Source: G963667915 sp965197385 (lineage in GTDB: Bacteria; Acidobacteriota; Vicinamibacteria; Vicinamibacterales; UBA823). From it: DNA of 64,000 bases. The notes under the pieces are model-generated. The model did no database searches and was not told the origin of the DNA. It saw only the letters and a program-made list of their open reading frames with translations. Positions 42,280 through 51,669 of the stretch are shown in pieces. The stretch covers positions 806,001-870,000 of the forward strand of contig CBDANA010000008.1 of the NCBI GenBank assembly GCA_965197385.1, written 5' to 3'. Each line of letters starts with the position of its first letter. Within the stretch, counting starts at the first letter, position 1. Made by a program: the position numbers and the translations under genes.

Positions 42280-43584
42280 ATGCCTCAGCCTACTTCGGCA
42301 TCATCCCGACGACAGTTCGCGCGCGCGCGACGCCTCATGCCAGGCGGCGTGAACAGTCCGGTGCGCGCGTTCACGGCCGTGGGCAACTCGCCGCCGTTCA
42401 TCGCGCGCGGGTCCGGCGCCCACCTGACAGACGTCGACGGCCGGCGGTACGTGGACTACGTGATGTCGTGGGGCCCGCTCATCCACGGTCACGCCCCGCC
42501 CGGCCTGATTCGCTCGCTTGGCGCAACCGTGAAGCGCGGGACCAGCTTCGGGGCGCCGACCCCCCAGGAAGTGGACCTCGCCGAGCGGGTCTCGGCGCTG
42601 ATCCCGTCGATCGAACGGGTTCGGTTTGTCAACTCTGGCACCGAGGCAACGATGAGCGCGCTGCGGCTCGCACGCGCGGCGACCGGCCGGGATAGGATCG
42701 TGAAATTCCAGGGCTGTTATCACGGCCATGCTGACTCGCTGCTGGTCCAGGCCGGCTCCGGAGCGCTGACCCTGGGCGTCCCGACCAGCCCAGGCGTCCC
42801 CAAGGCGAGCGCGGCGGACACGCTCGTCGCCAGCTACAACGACCTCGGATCGGTCGAGCGGCTCTTCCGCAGGCATCGCCGGTCGATTGCCGCCGTCATC
42901 GTCGAGCCGATCGCCGGCAACATGGGTGTCGTGCCCCCGCAGGACGGGTTTCTACAGGGACTGCGCGAGGTCTGTGACCGCGCCGGCACGCTGCTCGTCT
43001 TCGATGAGGTCATTTCCGGGTTCCGCGCGGCGGCCGGCGGTGCCCAGGCGGTCTTCGGCGTGAAGCCGGACCTCACCTGCCTCGGCAAGATTATCGGCGG
43101 GGGGTTACCGGTGGGCGCGTACGGCGGCCGCGCCGATCTCATGGGCCGCATGGCGCCCGAGGGCCCCGTCTATCAGGCGGGCACCCTGTCGGGAAATCCG
43201 CTGGCCATGACGGCCGGCCTCTGGGCGCTGTCGAAGCTCTCCGATCGACTGTATCACCGCCTGGCCGGACTGGGCGCGCGCCTGGCGGCCGGGCTGGCAG
43301 AGGCCGCAAGCGAGGCAGACGTCCCGCTGCAGGTCAACGGCTTCGGCTCGATGGTCACGCCGTTCTTCACGAACCGGCCCGTCCGGAACTACCGCTCCGC
43401 CGTTCACGCCAGCACGTCGAACTACGCGGTCTTCTTCCGGGCTATGCTGCGGCAGGGCATCTATCCGCCGCCATCACAATTCGAAGCCTGGTTCCTGTCG
43501 GCGGCGCACACGACGCGCGACGTGGATCGGACGATCGACGCGTCGCGCCGCGCCATGCGGTCCGTCGCGAAGAATCGGTCCTGA
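42280..43584 (+). CDS. hemL: Glutamate-1-semialdehyde 2,1-aminomutase
   Basis: HemL is a PLP enzyme that converts glutamate-1-semialdehyde to 5-aminolevulinate. The 434-residue protein has LMPGGVNSPVRAF near the start, FVNSGTEATMSALRLAR, CYHGHADSLLVQAGSG, LLVFDEVISGFR, and the PLP lysine Lys270 in CLGKIIGGGLPVGAYGG. It completes the hemA-C-D-B-L set, the whole route from Glu-tRNA to uroporphyrinogen III. Confidence 0.97.
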   Translation: MPQPTSASSRRQFARARRLMPGGVNSPVRAFTAVGNSPPFIARGSGAHLTDVDGRRYVDYVMSWGPLIHGHAPPGLIRSLGATVKRGTSFGAPTPQEVDLAERVSALIPSIERVRFVNSGTEATMSALRLARAATGRDRIVKFQGCYHGHADSLLVQAGSGALTLGVPTSPGVPKASAADTLVASYNDLGSVERLFRRHRRSIAAVIVEPIAGNMGVVPPQDGFLQGLREVCDRAGTLLVFDEVISGFRAAAGGAQAVFGVKPDLTCLGKIIGGGLPVGAYGGRADLMGRMAPEGPVYQAGTLSGNPLAMTAGLWALSKLSDRLYHRLAGLGARLAAGLAEAASEADVPLQVNGFGSMVTPFFTNRPVRNYRSAVHASTSNYAVFFRAMLRQGIYPPPSQFEAWFLSAAHTTRDVDRTIDASRRAMRSVAKNRS

Positions 43585-43658
43585 TACGTCAAGACGCGGT
43601 GTGACGATCCTTCCGCTAGGCCGGGCGCAGCGGGATGTGATCGCCGACAAGCGACCTG

Positions 43659-43910
43659 TCAATGGTCGTCGTGATGCAGCTCGTACTCGCGCTGCGTCCG
43701 AGCGCGCTCGTCCGCCCGCACCGCATCACGCCGCTTGGCCGCCTTCAGGCCCAACTGCTTCGTCGTCTCGGAGTGCACGCTCGGCAAGGACAGCAGGCGC
43801 TCGAGATCTTCGTGGGCACATGCCGGACAGGCCGGCACCGTGTCTTTCCTCACGAGGATCTCGAACTCGTGACCACAGCCGTTACAGGAATATTCGTAAA
43901 TCGGCACCAT
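43659..43910 (-). CDS. FmdB-family zinc ribbon protein
   Basis: The 83-residue protein begins MVPIYEYSCNGCGHEFEILV with a second CxxC in ACPACAHEDLERLLS, the four-cysteine zinc ribbon of FmdB/CxxC_CxxC_SSSS proteins. These are predicted regulators with little experimental data. The C-terminal half is charged and helical. It is convergent with hemL. Confidence 0.88.
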   Translation of the reverse strand: MVPIYEYSCNGCGHEFEILVRKDTVPACPACAHEDLERLLSLPSVHSETTKQLGLKAAKRRDAVRADERARTQREYELHHDDH

Positions 43911-44052
43911 GCGCCTTTGACGACACTACCGTCCGGGCGATCTCGCGGCAAGAAGGTTAGAATTTTAGACCGGCTCATGTCATTCCGCCATCTTCTTCGA
44001 TCTCACGCCGCGTCGCCAAGCTGCATCTGACGCCGGTGATATCATCAAGGCT

Positions 44053-45297
44053 GTGCCAGAGGTGAAGGTGCATCGCACGGTCGGCGTCAGGGTCGGCCAC
44101 GTGCAGATCGGCGGCGGCGCGCCGGTGGTCGTGCAGTCGATGACGATGACCGACACGGCCGACGCGGCGGCAACGGCGGCGCAGTGCGCCGAGCTGGCCC
44201 GGGCCGGGTCGGAGCTCGTCCGGATCACAGTGAATGTGCCCGAGGCGGCGGCCGCGGTGACCGAGATCCGGAAGCGGCTCGACGACGACGGCTGCGACGT
44301 GCCGCTCGTCGGTGATTTCCACTACAACGGCCATCAACTGCTGGCGCGGTACCCCGATTGCGCGCGGACGCTCGACAAACTCCGGATCAACCCGGGCAAC
44401 GTCGGCACCGGCAACCGGCGCGACGAGCAGTTCTCCACCATCTGCAAGATCGCCCGCGATCACGGGACACCGATCCGGATCGGCGTGAACGGCGGTTCGC
44501 TGGACCAGGACCTGGTCATGGCGAAGATGCAGGAGAACACGGACCGCGACCTGAGCCGCCCGTCGGAGGAGATCATCAACGACTGCATGGTCCTGTCCGC
44601 GCTCCAGTCCACGGAACTGGCGCTGGCCACCGGCCTGCGCGAAGACCAGATTGTCATCTCCTGCAAGGTTTCGCAGCCGCGCGACCTGATCGCCGTCTAC
44701 ACGGCGCTCGCACGTCGGACCGAGCAGCCGCTCCACCTCGGCCTGACCGAGGCCGGCATGGGGATCAAGGGGATGGTCTGGTCCTCGACCGCGATGGGGA
44801 TCCTGCTGCACCAGGGGATCGGCGACACGATCCGCGTGTCGCTCACGCCGCGGCCTGGCGGCGACCGGCGGGACGAGGTGATCGCGGCCTGCGAGCTGCT
44901 GCAGGCGCTGGGGCTGCGCTCGTTCGCGCCAAGCGTCACCGCCTGCCCGGGCTGTGGGCGGACGACCAGCACGACATTCCAGGAACTGGCCGAGCGGATC
45001 CAGGCCTACGTGCGTGACATGATGCCCGAGTGGAAGACGCAGTACGACGGGGTGGAAGAGATGCGTCTGGCCGTGATGGGCTGCGTCGTGAATGGCCCGG
45101 GCGAGTCGAAGGCGGCCAACATCGGCATCAGCCTACCCGGCACCGGCGAAGCGCCGCACTGCCCCGTCTACATTGACGGCCGCCACACGACGACGCTTAA
45201 GGGCAGCTACGACGAGCTGGCCGAGGCGTTCCGCACGCTGGTGGATGATTATGTCGTCCAGCACTACCCTCGCAAACCGGCTCGGGAGCCCGTCTGA
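44053..45297 (+). CDS. ispG: 4-hydroxy-3-methylbut-2-en-1-yl diphosphate synthase
   Basis: IspG is the [4Fe-4S] enzyme of the methylerythritol phosphate route that turns MEcPP into HMBPP. The 414-residue protein has VQSMTMTDTADAAAT near the start, the TIM-barrel stretch RINPGNVGTGNRR, and the cluster cysteines Cys298, Cys301 and Cys344 with Glu351 in GCVVNGPGESKAANIGIS. GTG start. The pathway partner dxr, and the downstream lipid-carrier gene uppS, are also in this window. Confidence 0.96.
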   Translation: MPEVKVHRTVGVRVGHVQIGGGAPVVVQSMTMTDTADAAATAAQCAELARAGSELVRITVNVPEAAAAVTEIRKRLDDDGCDVPLVGDFHYNGHQLLARYPDCARTLDKLRINPGNVGTGNRRDEQFSTICKIARDHGTPIRIGVNGGSLDQDLVMAKMQENTDRDLSRPSEEIINDCMVLSALQSTELALATGLREDQIVISCKVSQPRDLIAVYTALARRTEQPLHLGLTEAGMGIKGMVWSSTAMGILLHQGIGDTIRVSLTPRPGGDRRDEVIAACELLQALGLRSFAPSVTACPGCGRTTSTTFQELAERIQAYVRDMMPEWKTQYDGVEEMRLAVMGCVVNGPGESKAANIGISLPGTGEAPHCPVYIDGRHTTTLKGSYDELAEAFRTLVDDYVVQHYPRKPAREPV

Positions 45298-45328
45298 ACG
45301 CCGACGGTGGCTGCCTGGCAGTCGGTCG

Positions 45329-46177
45329 ATGCCCGTCAAGCTGATCGCCATCGACATCGACGGCACGCTGCTCGACAGCGCCGGCCAGCTGCCCGAGCGA
45401 AACCGGCAGGTGCTGCACGACGCGGCGGCGCGCGGCATCGAGGTCGCCCTGGCCACCGGCCGGAGCTTCCATCACACCCGTGAGATCGCCGGGCAGATGC
45501 CGGCGTCAACCATCCTGATCCTGAACAACGGCTCGCTCGTGAAGGATCGCTCGGGCGCCACGCTGGCTCGCCATGGCCTGCCGACCGAGACGGCACGCTA
45601 CGTCGTGGACGAGACCCGGGACGTACGCGAAGGCGCCGCGGCCATCTTCGACCGCGACGACGACCGGCAGTTCGTCTGCGAGCGGATCGACTGGACCCAT
45701 CCGCACCGCCAACGCTACTACCTGCTGCACCAGGAATGGATCACGCAGACCGCGTCATTGGCCGCGGAGATCACCGAAGACCCGCTGCAAATCGGCTTTA
45801 GCGGCGGCGTGCGCGCGATGCGCGCGCTGGCCGAACTGCTGGCGTCGCTGCCGCGCGCCGCGGAGTTCTCCCACACGCTGACCGAATATCCGCTGCGCAA
45901 TTTCTCGCTCCTCGACGTTCTCGGTCCGGGCCGCTCGAAGGGGCGGACGCTCGCCGAATGGACGCTGCGCCGGAACCTAGCCGCCACCGAGGTGATGGCG
46001 ATCGGCGACAACCTGAACGATCATGAGATGCTGGAATTTGCCGGCACGCCTGTCGTGATGGGCAATGCGGCGCCCGAGTTGAAGGCGTTCGGGTGGGCTG
46101 AGACCGGGACGAACGACGAGGGCGGGCTGGCCGACGCCATCGAGAAGCATGTGTTGGAAGGCACATCGCGGGACTGA
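45329..46177 (+). CDS. Cof-type HAD-superfamily phosphatase
   Basis: The 282-residue protein has the HAD motif I DIDGTLLDSAG (about 8-18), the motif II region ATGRSF, a C2B-type cap domain, and motifs III/IV with KGRTLAEW and MAIGDNLNDHEMLEFAGTPV. Cof-type enzymes hydrolyse sugar phosphates or other phosphometabolites with broad specificity. ATG 45329 matches the family start; the open frame extends upstream into ispG. Confidence 0.9.
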   Translation: MPVKLIAIDIDGTLLDSAGQLPERNRQVLHDAAARGIEVALATGRSFHHTREIAGQMPASTILILNNGSLVKDRSGATLARHGLPTETARYVVDETRDVREGAAAIFDRDDDRQFVCERIDWTHPHRQRYYLLHQEWITQTASLAAEITEDPLQIGFSGGVRAMRALAELLASLPRAAEFSHTLTEYPLRNFSLLDVLGPGRSKGRTLAEWTLRRNLAATEVMAIGDNLNDHEMLEFAGTPVVMGNAAPELKAFGWAETGTNDEGGLADAIEKHVLEGTSRD

Positions 46178-46232
46178 AGGTCCGCGCTACGTTAATGTCC
46201 CGCGCGACCTCAATATCCTACGCCACGGGTAC

Positions 46233-47609
46233 TCAGACATCGGCGACAGCCGCTCCGGCAACATCCTTCCGCAGCCGCGCAATCTGCCGGCTCCAGACGA
46301 CCAGCAGGACCAGCGACACAACGGTCAACCCGGCCGACAGGCCGATCCACAGCCCGACGACGCCTCGTCCCCAGACGAAGCAGAGCGTGTAGCCGAGCGG
46401 CAGGCCAAACGCCCAGTGGCCCGCCAGGTTCCACAGCATCGGTGTCCGGGTGTCGCCGAGGCCACGCAGCGCCCCGGTAAGCACCCCCTGCACTCCGTCG
46501 AACAGCTGGAAGATCGCGGCAACGAACAGCAAGGTTACGCCGATGTTGACGACCGTCCGGTCAACGGTGAACAGCCTCATGAGCGGAGCGGGGATCAGCA
46601 GGAAGGCCGCGGCGGCGCACGCCATGAAGAACGTTCCCAGCATCACAGCGGTCCACCCGGCCTGTTCGGCGCCGACGGCGTCGCGCCGCCCAACCGCGTG
46701 GCCAACGCGGACGGCAGCGGCCGAGGCCACGCCCAGCGGCGCCATGAAGGTGAAGCTCGCCATGTTCAGCGTGATCTGGTGGGCCGCCAGCGTCACCGGA
46801 GCGAGACGCCCGGCCAGTGCGGTCGCGGCGGAAAACACGCCAACCTCGAGTGTCACCTGGCAGGCGGCCGGCAGCCCCAGCCAGAACAGTCTCGCCAAAC
46901 GTGCTCGCTCGATCGCCCAGGACGCGCGTCTGAGCGCGTGGCCGGTTCGCGCATCATGGTGGACGACGACACCAAGAAGTCCAAGCGCCAAGTAGGCGCG
47001 CGAGATGCAGGTGGCCCAGCCCGCGCCGCTCACGCCGAGCGCCGGCGCGCCCAGGTTACCGCAGATCAACATCCAGTTGGCTGCTACGTTGATGAGGTTC
47101 GCCGTCAACAGCGTGATCATGATCGGCGTGACGACACCCATCGCCTGCAGGTAGCGTCTGAACGACACGTAGAGCAACAGTGGCCAGACGCTCCAGGTCA
47201 CGATCCGCAGGTATGGCTCGGTCAGCCGCAGCACCGTCGGATCAAAGCCCCACAGGTCGAGGTAGGCGATGCCGATCCAGGCGACGAGGGTCAGCGGCAC
47301 GGCGAGCGCCAGGCTCATCACGACACCGTGAACGAGCCAGCGGTGACACTCGTCGAGCCGCCCGGCTCCGAAGGCTTGAGCGATGAACGTGTCGAGTCCT
47401 AGCAGCACCCCGATGCCGAAGACCGCCAGCGCTATGAACAGCATGGAGCCGACGCCCACCGCGCCGATCGCTTCCGGCCCGAGAGATCCGACCATCAGGA
47501 TGTCCACCGTGCCCATGGCAATCCAGCCCATTTCGGCGACGACGACCGGCACGGCCAGCGTCAACATGGGCCCCACTTCTCGCCGGAGGCCGGACAAACG
47601 CGGTATCAT
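46233..47609 (-). CDS. MATE-family multidrug/cation efflux transporter
   Basis: The 458-residue protein has 12 predicted membrane segments in two halves, with VPVVVAEMGWIAMGTVDILM, AQAFGAGRLDECHRWL, and GALRGLGDTRTPML in the second half, typical of MATE (NorM/DinF) antiporters. Substrate and coupling ion are not evident. I chose ATG 47609, at the family N-terminus; the open frame extends to 47870 over the neighbouring gene. Confidence 0.92.
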   Translation of the reverse strand: MIPRLSGLRREVGPMLTLAVPVVVAEMGWIAMGTVDILMVGSLGPEAIGAVGVGSMLFIALAVFGIGVLLGLDTFIAQAFGAGRLDECHRWLVHGVVMSLALAVPLTLVAWIGIAYLDLWGFDPTVLRLTEPYLRIVTWSVWPLLLYVSFRRYLQAMGVVTPIMITLLTANLINVAANWMLICGNLGAPALGVSGAGWATCISRAYLALGLLGVVVHHDARTGHALRRASWAIERARLARLFWLGLPAACQVTLEVGVFSAATALAGRLAPVTLAAHQITLNMASFTFMAPLGVASAAAVRVGHAVGRRDAVGAEQAGWTAVMLGTFFMACAAAAFLLIPAPLMRLFTVDRTVVNIGVTLLFVAAIFQLFDGVQGVLTGALRGLGDTRTPMLWNLAGHWAFGLPLGYTLCFVWGRGVVGLWIGLSAGLTVVSLVLLVVWSRQIARLRKDVAGAAVADV

Positions 47610-47660
47610 CGCAGCCGCCGAATGCGGGATTTCCGGAAGACGAGCGAGGAACGGACGATC

Positions 47661-47744
47661 ATGCGAGACACGCTGCTCTGGGATGGACTGCTGACATTCG
47701 TGTTGGTCCTTGGTCTCGGCCCCGTGACCTGACTGACCGCCGCC
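47661..47744 (+). other. Signal-peptide-like segment in frame with the TPR gene but interrupted by TGA
   Basis: An ATG at 47661 with GAGGAACGGA upstream opens MRDTLLWDGLLTFVLVLGLG then PVT, a TGA, and LTAA, leading in the same frame into MPAAQDLPAG of the TPR protein. The hydrophobic stretch looks like the missing signal peptide of that protein. A single change from a sense codon (for example TGG) to TGA would explain it. Confidence 0.5.
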
Positions 47745-48629
47745 ATGCCGGCCGCGCAGGATCTGCCCGCCGGCGCCGAGGCGCGGTCGCTCGACGGCGA
47801 GCCGCTGTACCCGCTCCCGCTGACGGCTGACGTGCAGGCGCGGCTCGAAGAGAACCTGGCGGAGGCCCAAGCGGCCTACGAGCGGAATCCGGACGCCGCC
47901 ATCTGGGTTGGCCGTCGGCTAGCCTACCTCGGGCGCTACCAGGACGCCATCGCGGCGTTCACCGACGCGATCGACGCGCATCCAGCCTCTGCCAAGCTCT
48001 ATCGCCACCGCGGGTACCGGTACATCTCGACGCGGCACTTCGACGACGCCATCGCCGACCTCGCACGAGCCGCCGAGCTGATCGAGGGCGTCCCGGACGA
48101 GGTCGAGCCGGACGGCGCGCCGAACGAGCGCAACATCCCGACCAGCACCTCGCACACGAACATCTGGTATCACCTGGGCCTCGCCTACTACCTCACCGGC
48201 AACCTCGAGAAGGCGCGCGACGCCTTTCGGGAGTGTCTGGCGTTCTCCAAGAACCCCGACATGCTGGTCGCCACGAGCCACTGGCTCTACATGACGCTGC
48301 GCCGTCTGGGCGAAGACGACGCGGCCACGGCGATCCTCGAGCCGATCGAGGACGGGATGGACATCATCGAGAATGGCGCCTACTACCGGCTACTGCTGAT
48401 GTACAAAGACCTCATCCCGCCGGAGCTCATCCTGGAGCGCGCGGCAGCCGACGGCGGCGTCCAGCTCCCCACCTCGGCCTACGGCGTGGCGAACTGGCAC
48501 CTCTACAACGGACGCCGGGAGGTGAGGCTGGTGCTGCTCAATCGCATCGCGGCGGGCGACCAGTGGGCGGCCTTCGGGTACATCGCCGCCGAGGCGGATC
48601 TGCACCGCATCGCCCAGGCAAACCGCTGA
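47745..48629 (+). CDS. Tetratricopeptide repeat protein, probably missing its signal peptide
   Basis: The 294-residue protein contains TPR-like helical pairs: AIWVGRRLAYLGRYQDAIAA and FTDAIDAHPASAKLYRHRGY (about 50-88), ARAAELIEG, and NIWYHLGLAYYLTGNLEKAR with DAFRECLAFSKNP (about 140-180). TPRs mediate protein contacts; no enzymatic motif is seen. No ribosome-binding site precedes ATG 47745, whereas one precedes the in-frame ATG at 47661, which is followed by a TGA. The product was probably secreted before that lesion, or the TGA is an error. Confidence 0.75.
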   Translation: MPAAQDLPAGAEARSLDGEPLYPLPLTADVQARLEENLAEAQAAYERNPDAAIWVGRRLAYLGRYQDAIAAFTDAIDAHPASAKLYRHRGYRYISTRHFDDAIADLARAAELIEGVPDEVEPDGAPNERNIPTSTSHTNIWYHLGLAYYLTGNLEKARDAFRECLAFSKNPDMLVATSHWLYMTLRRLGEDDAATAILEPIEDGMDIIENGAYYRLLLMYKDLIPPELILERAAADGGVQLPTSAYGVANWHLYNGRREVRLVLLNRIAAGDQWAAFGYIAAEADLHRIAQANR

Positions 48630-48635
48630 GAATTG

Positions 48636-50234
48636 CTAGGGCGTCGGCCGCTCGGGCAGTGACGGCATCTCGTCGCCGACGCGCGGCAACAGCTCGGCAC
48701 GCATCGCCAGGTGGTACACCGCGGCGGCGATCGTGATCGCCGACGTGATCGCGTCCTGCTCGATGACCCGCTCGTAGGTGTCGAGATTCGTGTGCCAGGT
48801 GTAGGTCCCGTACTGAATCGGGTCCTGGCGCATGCTGATGCCCGGCAACCCCGCCTCGTTGAACGACGTGTGATCCGAACCACCGCGGCGCCGGCTCATC
48901 GTGGCGCTCACCCCGACGACACCTAGATCCTCGAAGGGCGCCAGTGCGGCGCGCAGCACGTCGGCCGCCCCGCGCGGCCCGAAGACGGTCGCGGCGCGCG
49001 CCTGCCCGGTACCCGAATCGATGTTGAAGTAGCCACCGAATTTCGCGTAGGCCGGTTTCGGATCCTCGAACGACCCGAAGTGCTCCTTCACGTAGGCTTG
49101 CGAGCCGAGCAACCCCTGCTCCTCGCCGCCCCACAGCGCGACGCGAATCGTCCGCCGGGGCTCGACGCCGATCGCCTGGAGGATGCGCGCGGCTTCCATC
49201 ATCACGGTTACGCCGATCCCGTTGTCGGTGGCGCCGGTCGCGGCGTGCCACGAATCCAGGTGGCCGCCGAGCATGATCACCTCGTCGGCCCTGTCCGTGC
49301 CGGGAATCTCGGCGATCGCGTTGTAACTCGTGCGCCCTTCTGGGTACACCCGGTTGACGATCTCCACCTCGAGCTCGACGTTGCCGTGGCGCAGCAGACG
49401 CGAAATCCGGCCGAAGTCCTCGTTCCGCATCACCAGGGTGGGCGGCGCCTGGTCGACGTCATACGTCCGGTTGCTGAATGCGCGAATCTGGCCGTGGTCG
49501 CGGCCCGCGTCGTTGACCTGCACGGCTGCACCGTGATCCTTCAGGAAGGTAGCCACGCGCTGCGCGATCTTCCGACGCGAGAGGACGCCGTCGTCGTCCC
49601 CCGCCGGGCCGGTCTGGCGCACCGGCGGTGGCGTGGGCGTGTTGCTCGGGTCGTACTGCGCGCTCAATGCCGCCAACTCGCGGCGGCGCGGGGGACCGTC
49701 GATCGTGACCGGCACGACGGCCGGTTCACCAACGAGGACGATCTTGCCGGTCACTTCGTCGCCGACCGCGTCCAGGTGCGCCGCCAGCTCTGCCTCGGTC
49801 GGGCGGTCCGGCAGCGTCATCTGGTAGACCGGCGCGGTGAGGGGGCCGTCGATCCCGGGCGTCCAGGCCAGCACTTCGGCCACGAGCGGGTCCTTGACCG
49901 GCGACACCAGATGCGCCGTCATTCGTTCGTTCAGCCAGCCGGGGTAGCCGAAGTCCCATGGCTCCAGATGGCCGTTGGTCAGTCCCCACGCTTCCATCTG
50001 CTCCACCGCCCAGCGCGCCGCCCGCTCGTGATTCGGCGACCCGGTCAAACGCGGACCGTAGACGTCGGTCAGGTAATGGAGGGTATCGAGAATCTGCGAA
50101 TGGGTCGTCGCTTCCTGGCGAATCCGCCAGTTAACCTCCGCATCGACCCGCTCGTCGGATGCCTGCGGACCGGCCCACAGGCCGACGGTCACGAGCGCGG
50201 TGATTAGCGCGTGCTTTGACATGGGGCTCTTCAT
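48636..50234 (-). CDS. Secreted M28-family zinc aminopeptidase/carboxypeptidase
   Basis: The 532-residue protein has an N-terminal signal segment (ALITALVTVGLWAGPQAS), a PA-type insert domain in the middle (about 140-200), and the M28 catalytic core: GGHLDSWHAATGATDNGIG (zinc His and bridging Asp), LWGGEEQGLLGSQAY (catalytic Glu), FNIDSGTGQ and GSDHTSFNEAGLPG. Family members cut N- or C-terminal residues from peptides outside the cytoplasm. The ATG overlaps the rseP stop (ATGA). The open frame upstream to 50606 overlaps rseP. Confidence 0.92.
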   Translation of the reverse strand: MKSPMSKHALITALVTVGLWAGPQASDERVDAEVNWRIRQEATTHSQILDTLHYLTDVYGPRLTGSPNHERAARWAVEQMEAWGLTNGHLEPWDFGYPGWLNERMTAHLVSPVKDPLVAEVLAWTPGIDGPLTAPVYQMTLPDRPTEAELAAHLDAVGDEVTGKIVLVGEPAVVPVTIDGPPRRRELAALSAQYDPSNTPTPPPVRQTGPAGDDDGVLSRRKIAQRVATFLKDHGAAVQVNDAGRDHGQIRAFSNRTYDVDQAPPTLVMRNEDFGRISRLLRHGNVELEVEIVNRVYPEGRTSYNAIAEIPGTDRADEVIMLGGHLDSWHAATGATDNGIGVTVMMEAARILQAIGVEPRRTIRVALWGGEEQGLLGSQAYVKEHFGSFEDPKPAYAKFGGYFNIDSGTGQARAATVFGPRGAADVLRAALAPFEDLGVVGVSATMSRRRGGSDHTSFNEAGLPGISMRQDPIQYGTYTWHTNLDTYERVIEQDAITSAITIAAAVYHLAMRAELLPRVGDEMPSLPERPTP

Positions 50235-51556
50235 CGCCACGGCATCAGGTTTTCGATCCACGTGATGCGCGTCAGGTCGTTGTAGATCACGGCCACCATC
50301 AACATCATCAGGACAGCGAAGCCGGCCAGCAGCATCCTCTCCTTCACGCGGACGCTGAAGTCGCGTCGGGATACGCCTTCGAGCGCCATGATGAGGATGT
50401 GCCCGCCGTCGAGCACCGGAATCGGTAGCAGGTTCAAGATACCGAGGTTCAGGCTGATCATCGCCATCAGCGTGAAGAGCGCCACCAGTCCGATCTGGGC
50501 GGCGCCACCCGACAGCTGCGCGATGCCGACCGGCCCCATGAGCTGGCGCGGTGAGGTCTCGCGGGTCAACAAGCCCCACAGCGTCTGAAAGATGAGGCCG
50601 GACCATTCGTAGTTGCGTTCGACGCTCATCTGAATGGCCTGCAGCGGTCCCGGATCGATGGTGCGAAGCTCATACGGGCTCAGCTCGACACCGATCAAGC
50701 CGATCTCACCGCGGAGCGCCGGCGTCACCTCGATGTCCTGTTCGCGATCGCCGCGCTTGACAGTTAGCGTCAACGGCCTGTTCACGCTCGCGTTGATCCG
50801 TTCGACCAGCGGGTTGTCGGGGCTCACCGGCTCGCCGTCGATCGCCACGATGACGTCCCCGCGCCGGATTCCCGCGCGCTCGGCCGGCTCCCCGGCCAGG
50901 ACGTTGCGGATCTGCGGGTGCATGACCGGCAGGACGCCGAGGTCGCCCATCTCGAATCGGGTCTGGGCTTTAGGGATGATCAACATCGCGATCGACCGCT
51001 CGCCTCGCCGGATGACGACCTCCAGCTCACGCTCAGCCCGCGGCATGACCGCGAGGAACAGGTCCTCCCAGGTCGGCACCGCCTTGCCGCCGATGCTGAC
51101 GATGAGATCCCCAGGCAGAATCCCGCTGGCCTCCGCTGGCAACCCCTCCGCCACCGAGCCGACAACCGGCGGCTGCTCCTCGTAGGCCGGGACCTCGGCG
51201 CCCTGATAGAGGACGACCGCCATGACGACCAGTGCCAGGACGATGTTCATGGTCGGCCCCATGACGAGAATCTGGAACCGCGCCCACTTGCTCTTCGACA
51301 GGAACTCGTCGTCCTTCCCGGCGCCGGTCTCCTCCGGGTTCTCCCCGGCCATCTTCACGTAGCCCCCGAGCGGAATCGCGCTCACACAATAGTCGGTGTC
51401 ACCGCGCCGCACAGTCAGCAGCTTCGGACCGAATCCGAGCGAAAAGGTCAGGACGCGCACGCCCAGACGCCGCGCCATCATGTAATGGCCGAGCTCGTGC
51501 ACGAACACGAGAACGCCAAGGACGAATACGAACGCCACCAGACTCGTCAGCACCAC
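50231..51556 (-). CDS. rseP: Site-2 membrane metalloprotease RseP
   Basis: RseP cuts membrane-anchored anti-sigma factors and leftover signal peptides. The 441-residue protein has the zinc motif HELGH (20-24) in the first membrane segment, GGYVKMAGENPEETG, two PDZ domains (about 120-200 and 200-285), and the second catalytic motif NLLPIPVLDGGHIL near the C-terminus. The uppS-cdsA-dxr-rseP order is widely conserved. The anti-sigma candidate at 11925-12671 is soluble and so is not an obvious substrate. Confidence 0.96.
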   Translation of the reverse strand: MVLTSLVAFVFVLGVLVFVHELGHYMMARRLGVRVLTFSLGFGPKLLTVRRGDTDYCVSAIPLGGYVKMAGENPEETGAGKDDEFLSKSKWARFQILVMGPTMNIVLALVVMAVVLYQGAEVPAYEEQPPVVGSVAEGLPAEASGILPGDLIVSIGGKAVPTWEDLFLAVMPRAERELEVVIRRGERSIAMLIIPKAQTRFEMGDLGVLPVMHPQIRNVLAGEPAERAGIRRGDVIVAIDGEPVSPDNPLVERINASVNRPLTLTVKRGDREQDIEVTPALRGEIGLIGVELSPYELRTIDPGPLQAIQMSVERNYEWSGLIFQTLWGLLTRETSPRQLMGPVGIAQLSGGAAQIGLVALFTLMAMISLNLGILNLLPIPVLDGGHILIMALEGVSRRDFSVRVKERMLLAGFAVLMMLMVAVIYNDLTRITWIENLMPWR

Positions 51557-51669
51557 TCCTCCACGAGGCCAGGCTGTGAACGATGCGGGCCCGAACTCAT
51601 CATCTGTTGATTGTCGTCTGTCACCGTCGGCACATCACGGACGCCGATCGTCACGGGCCACCACGCGAC

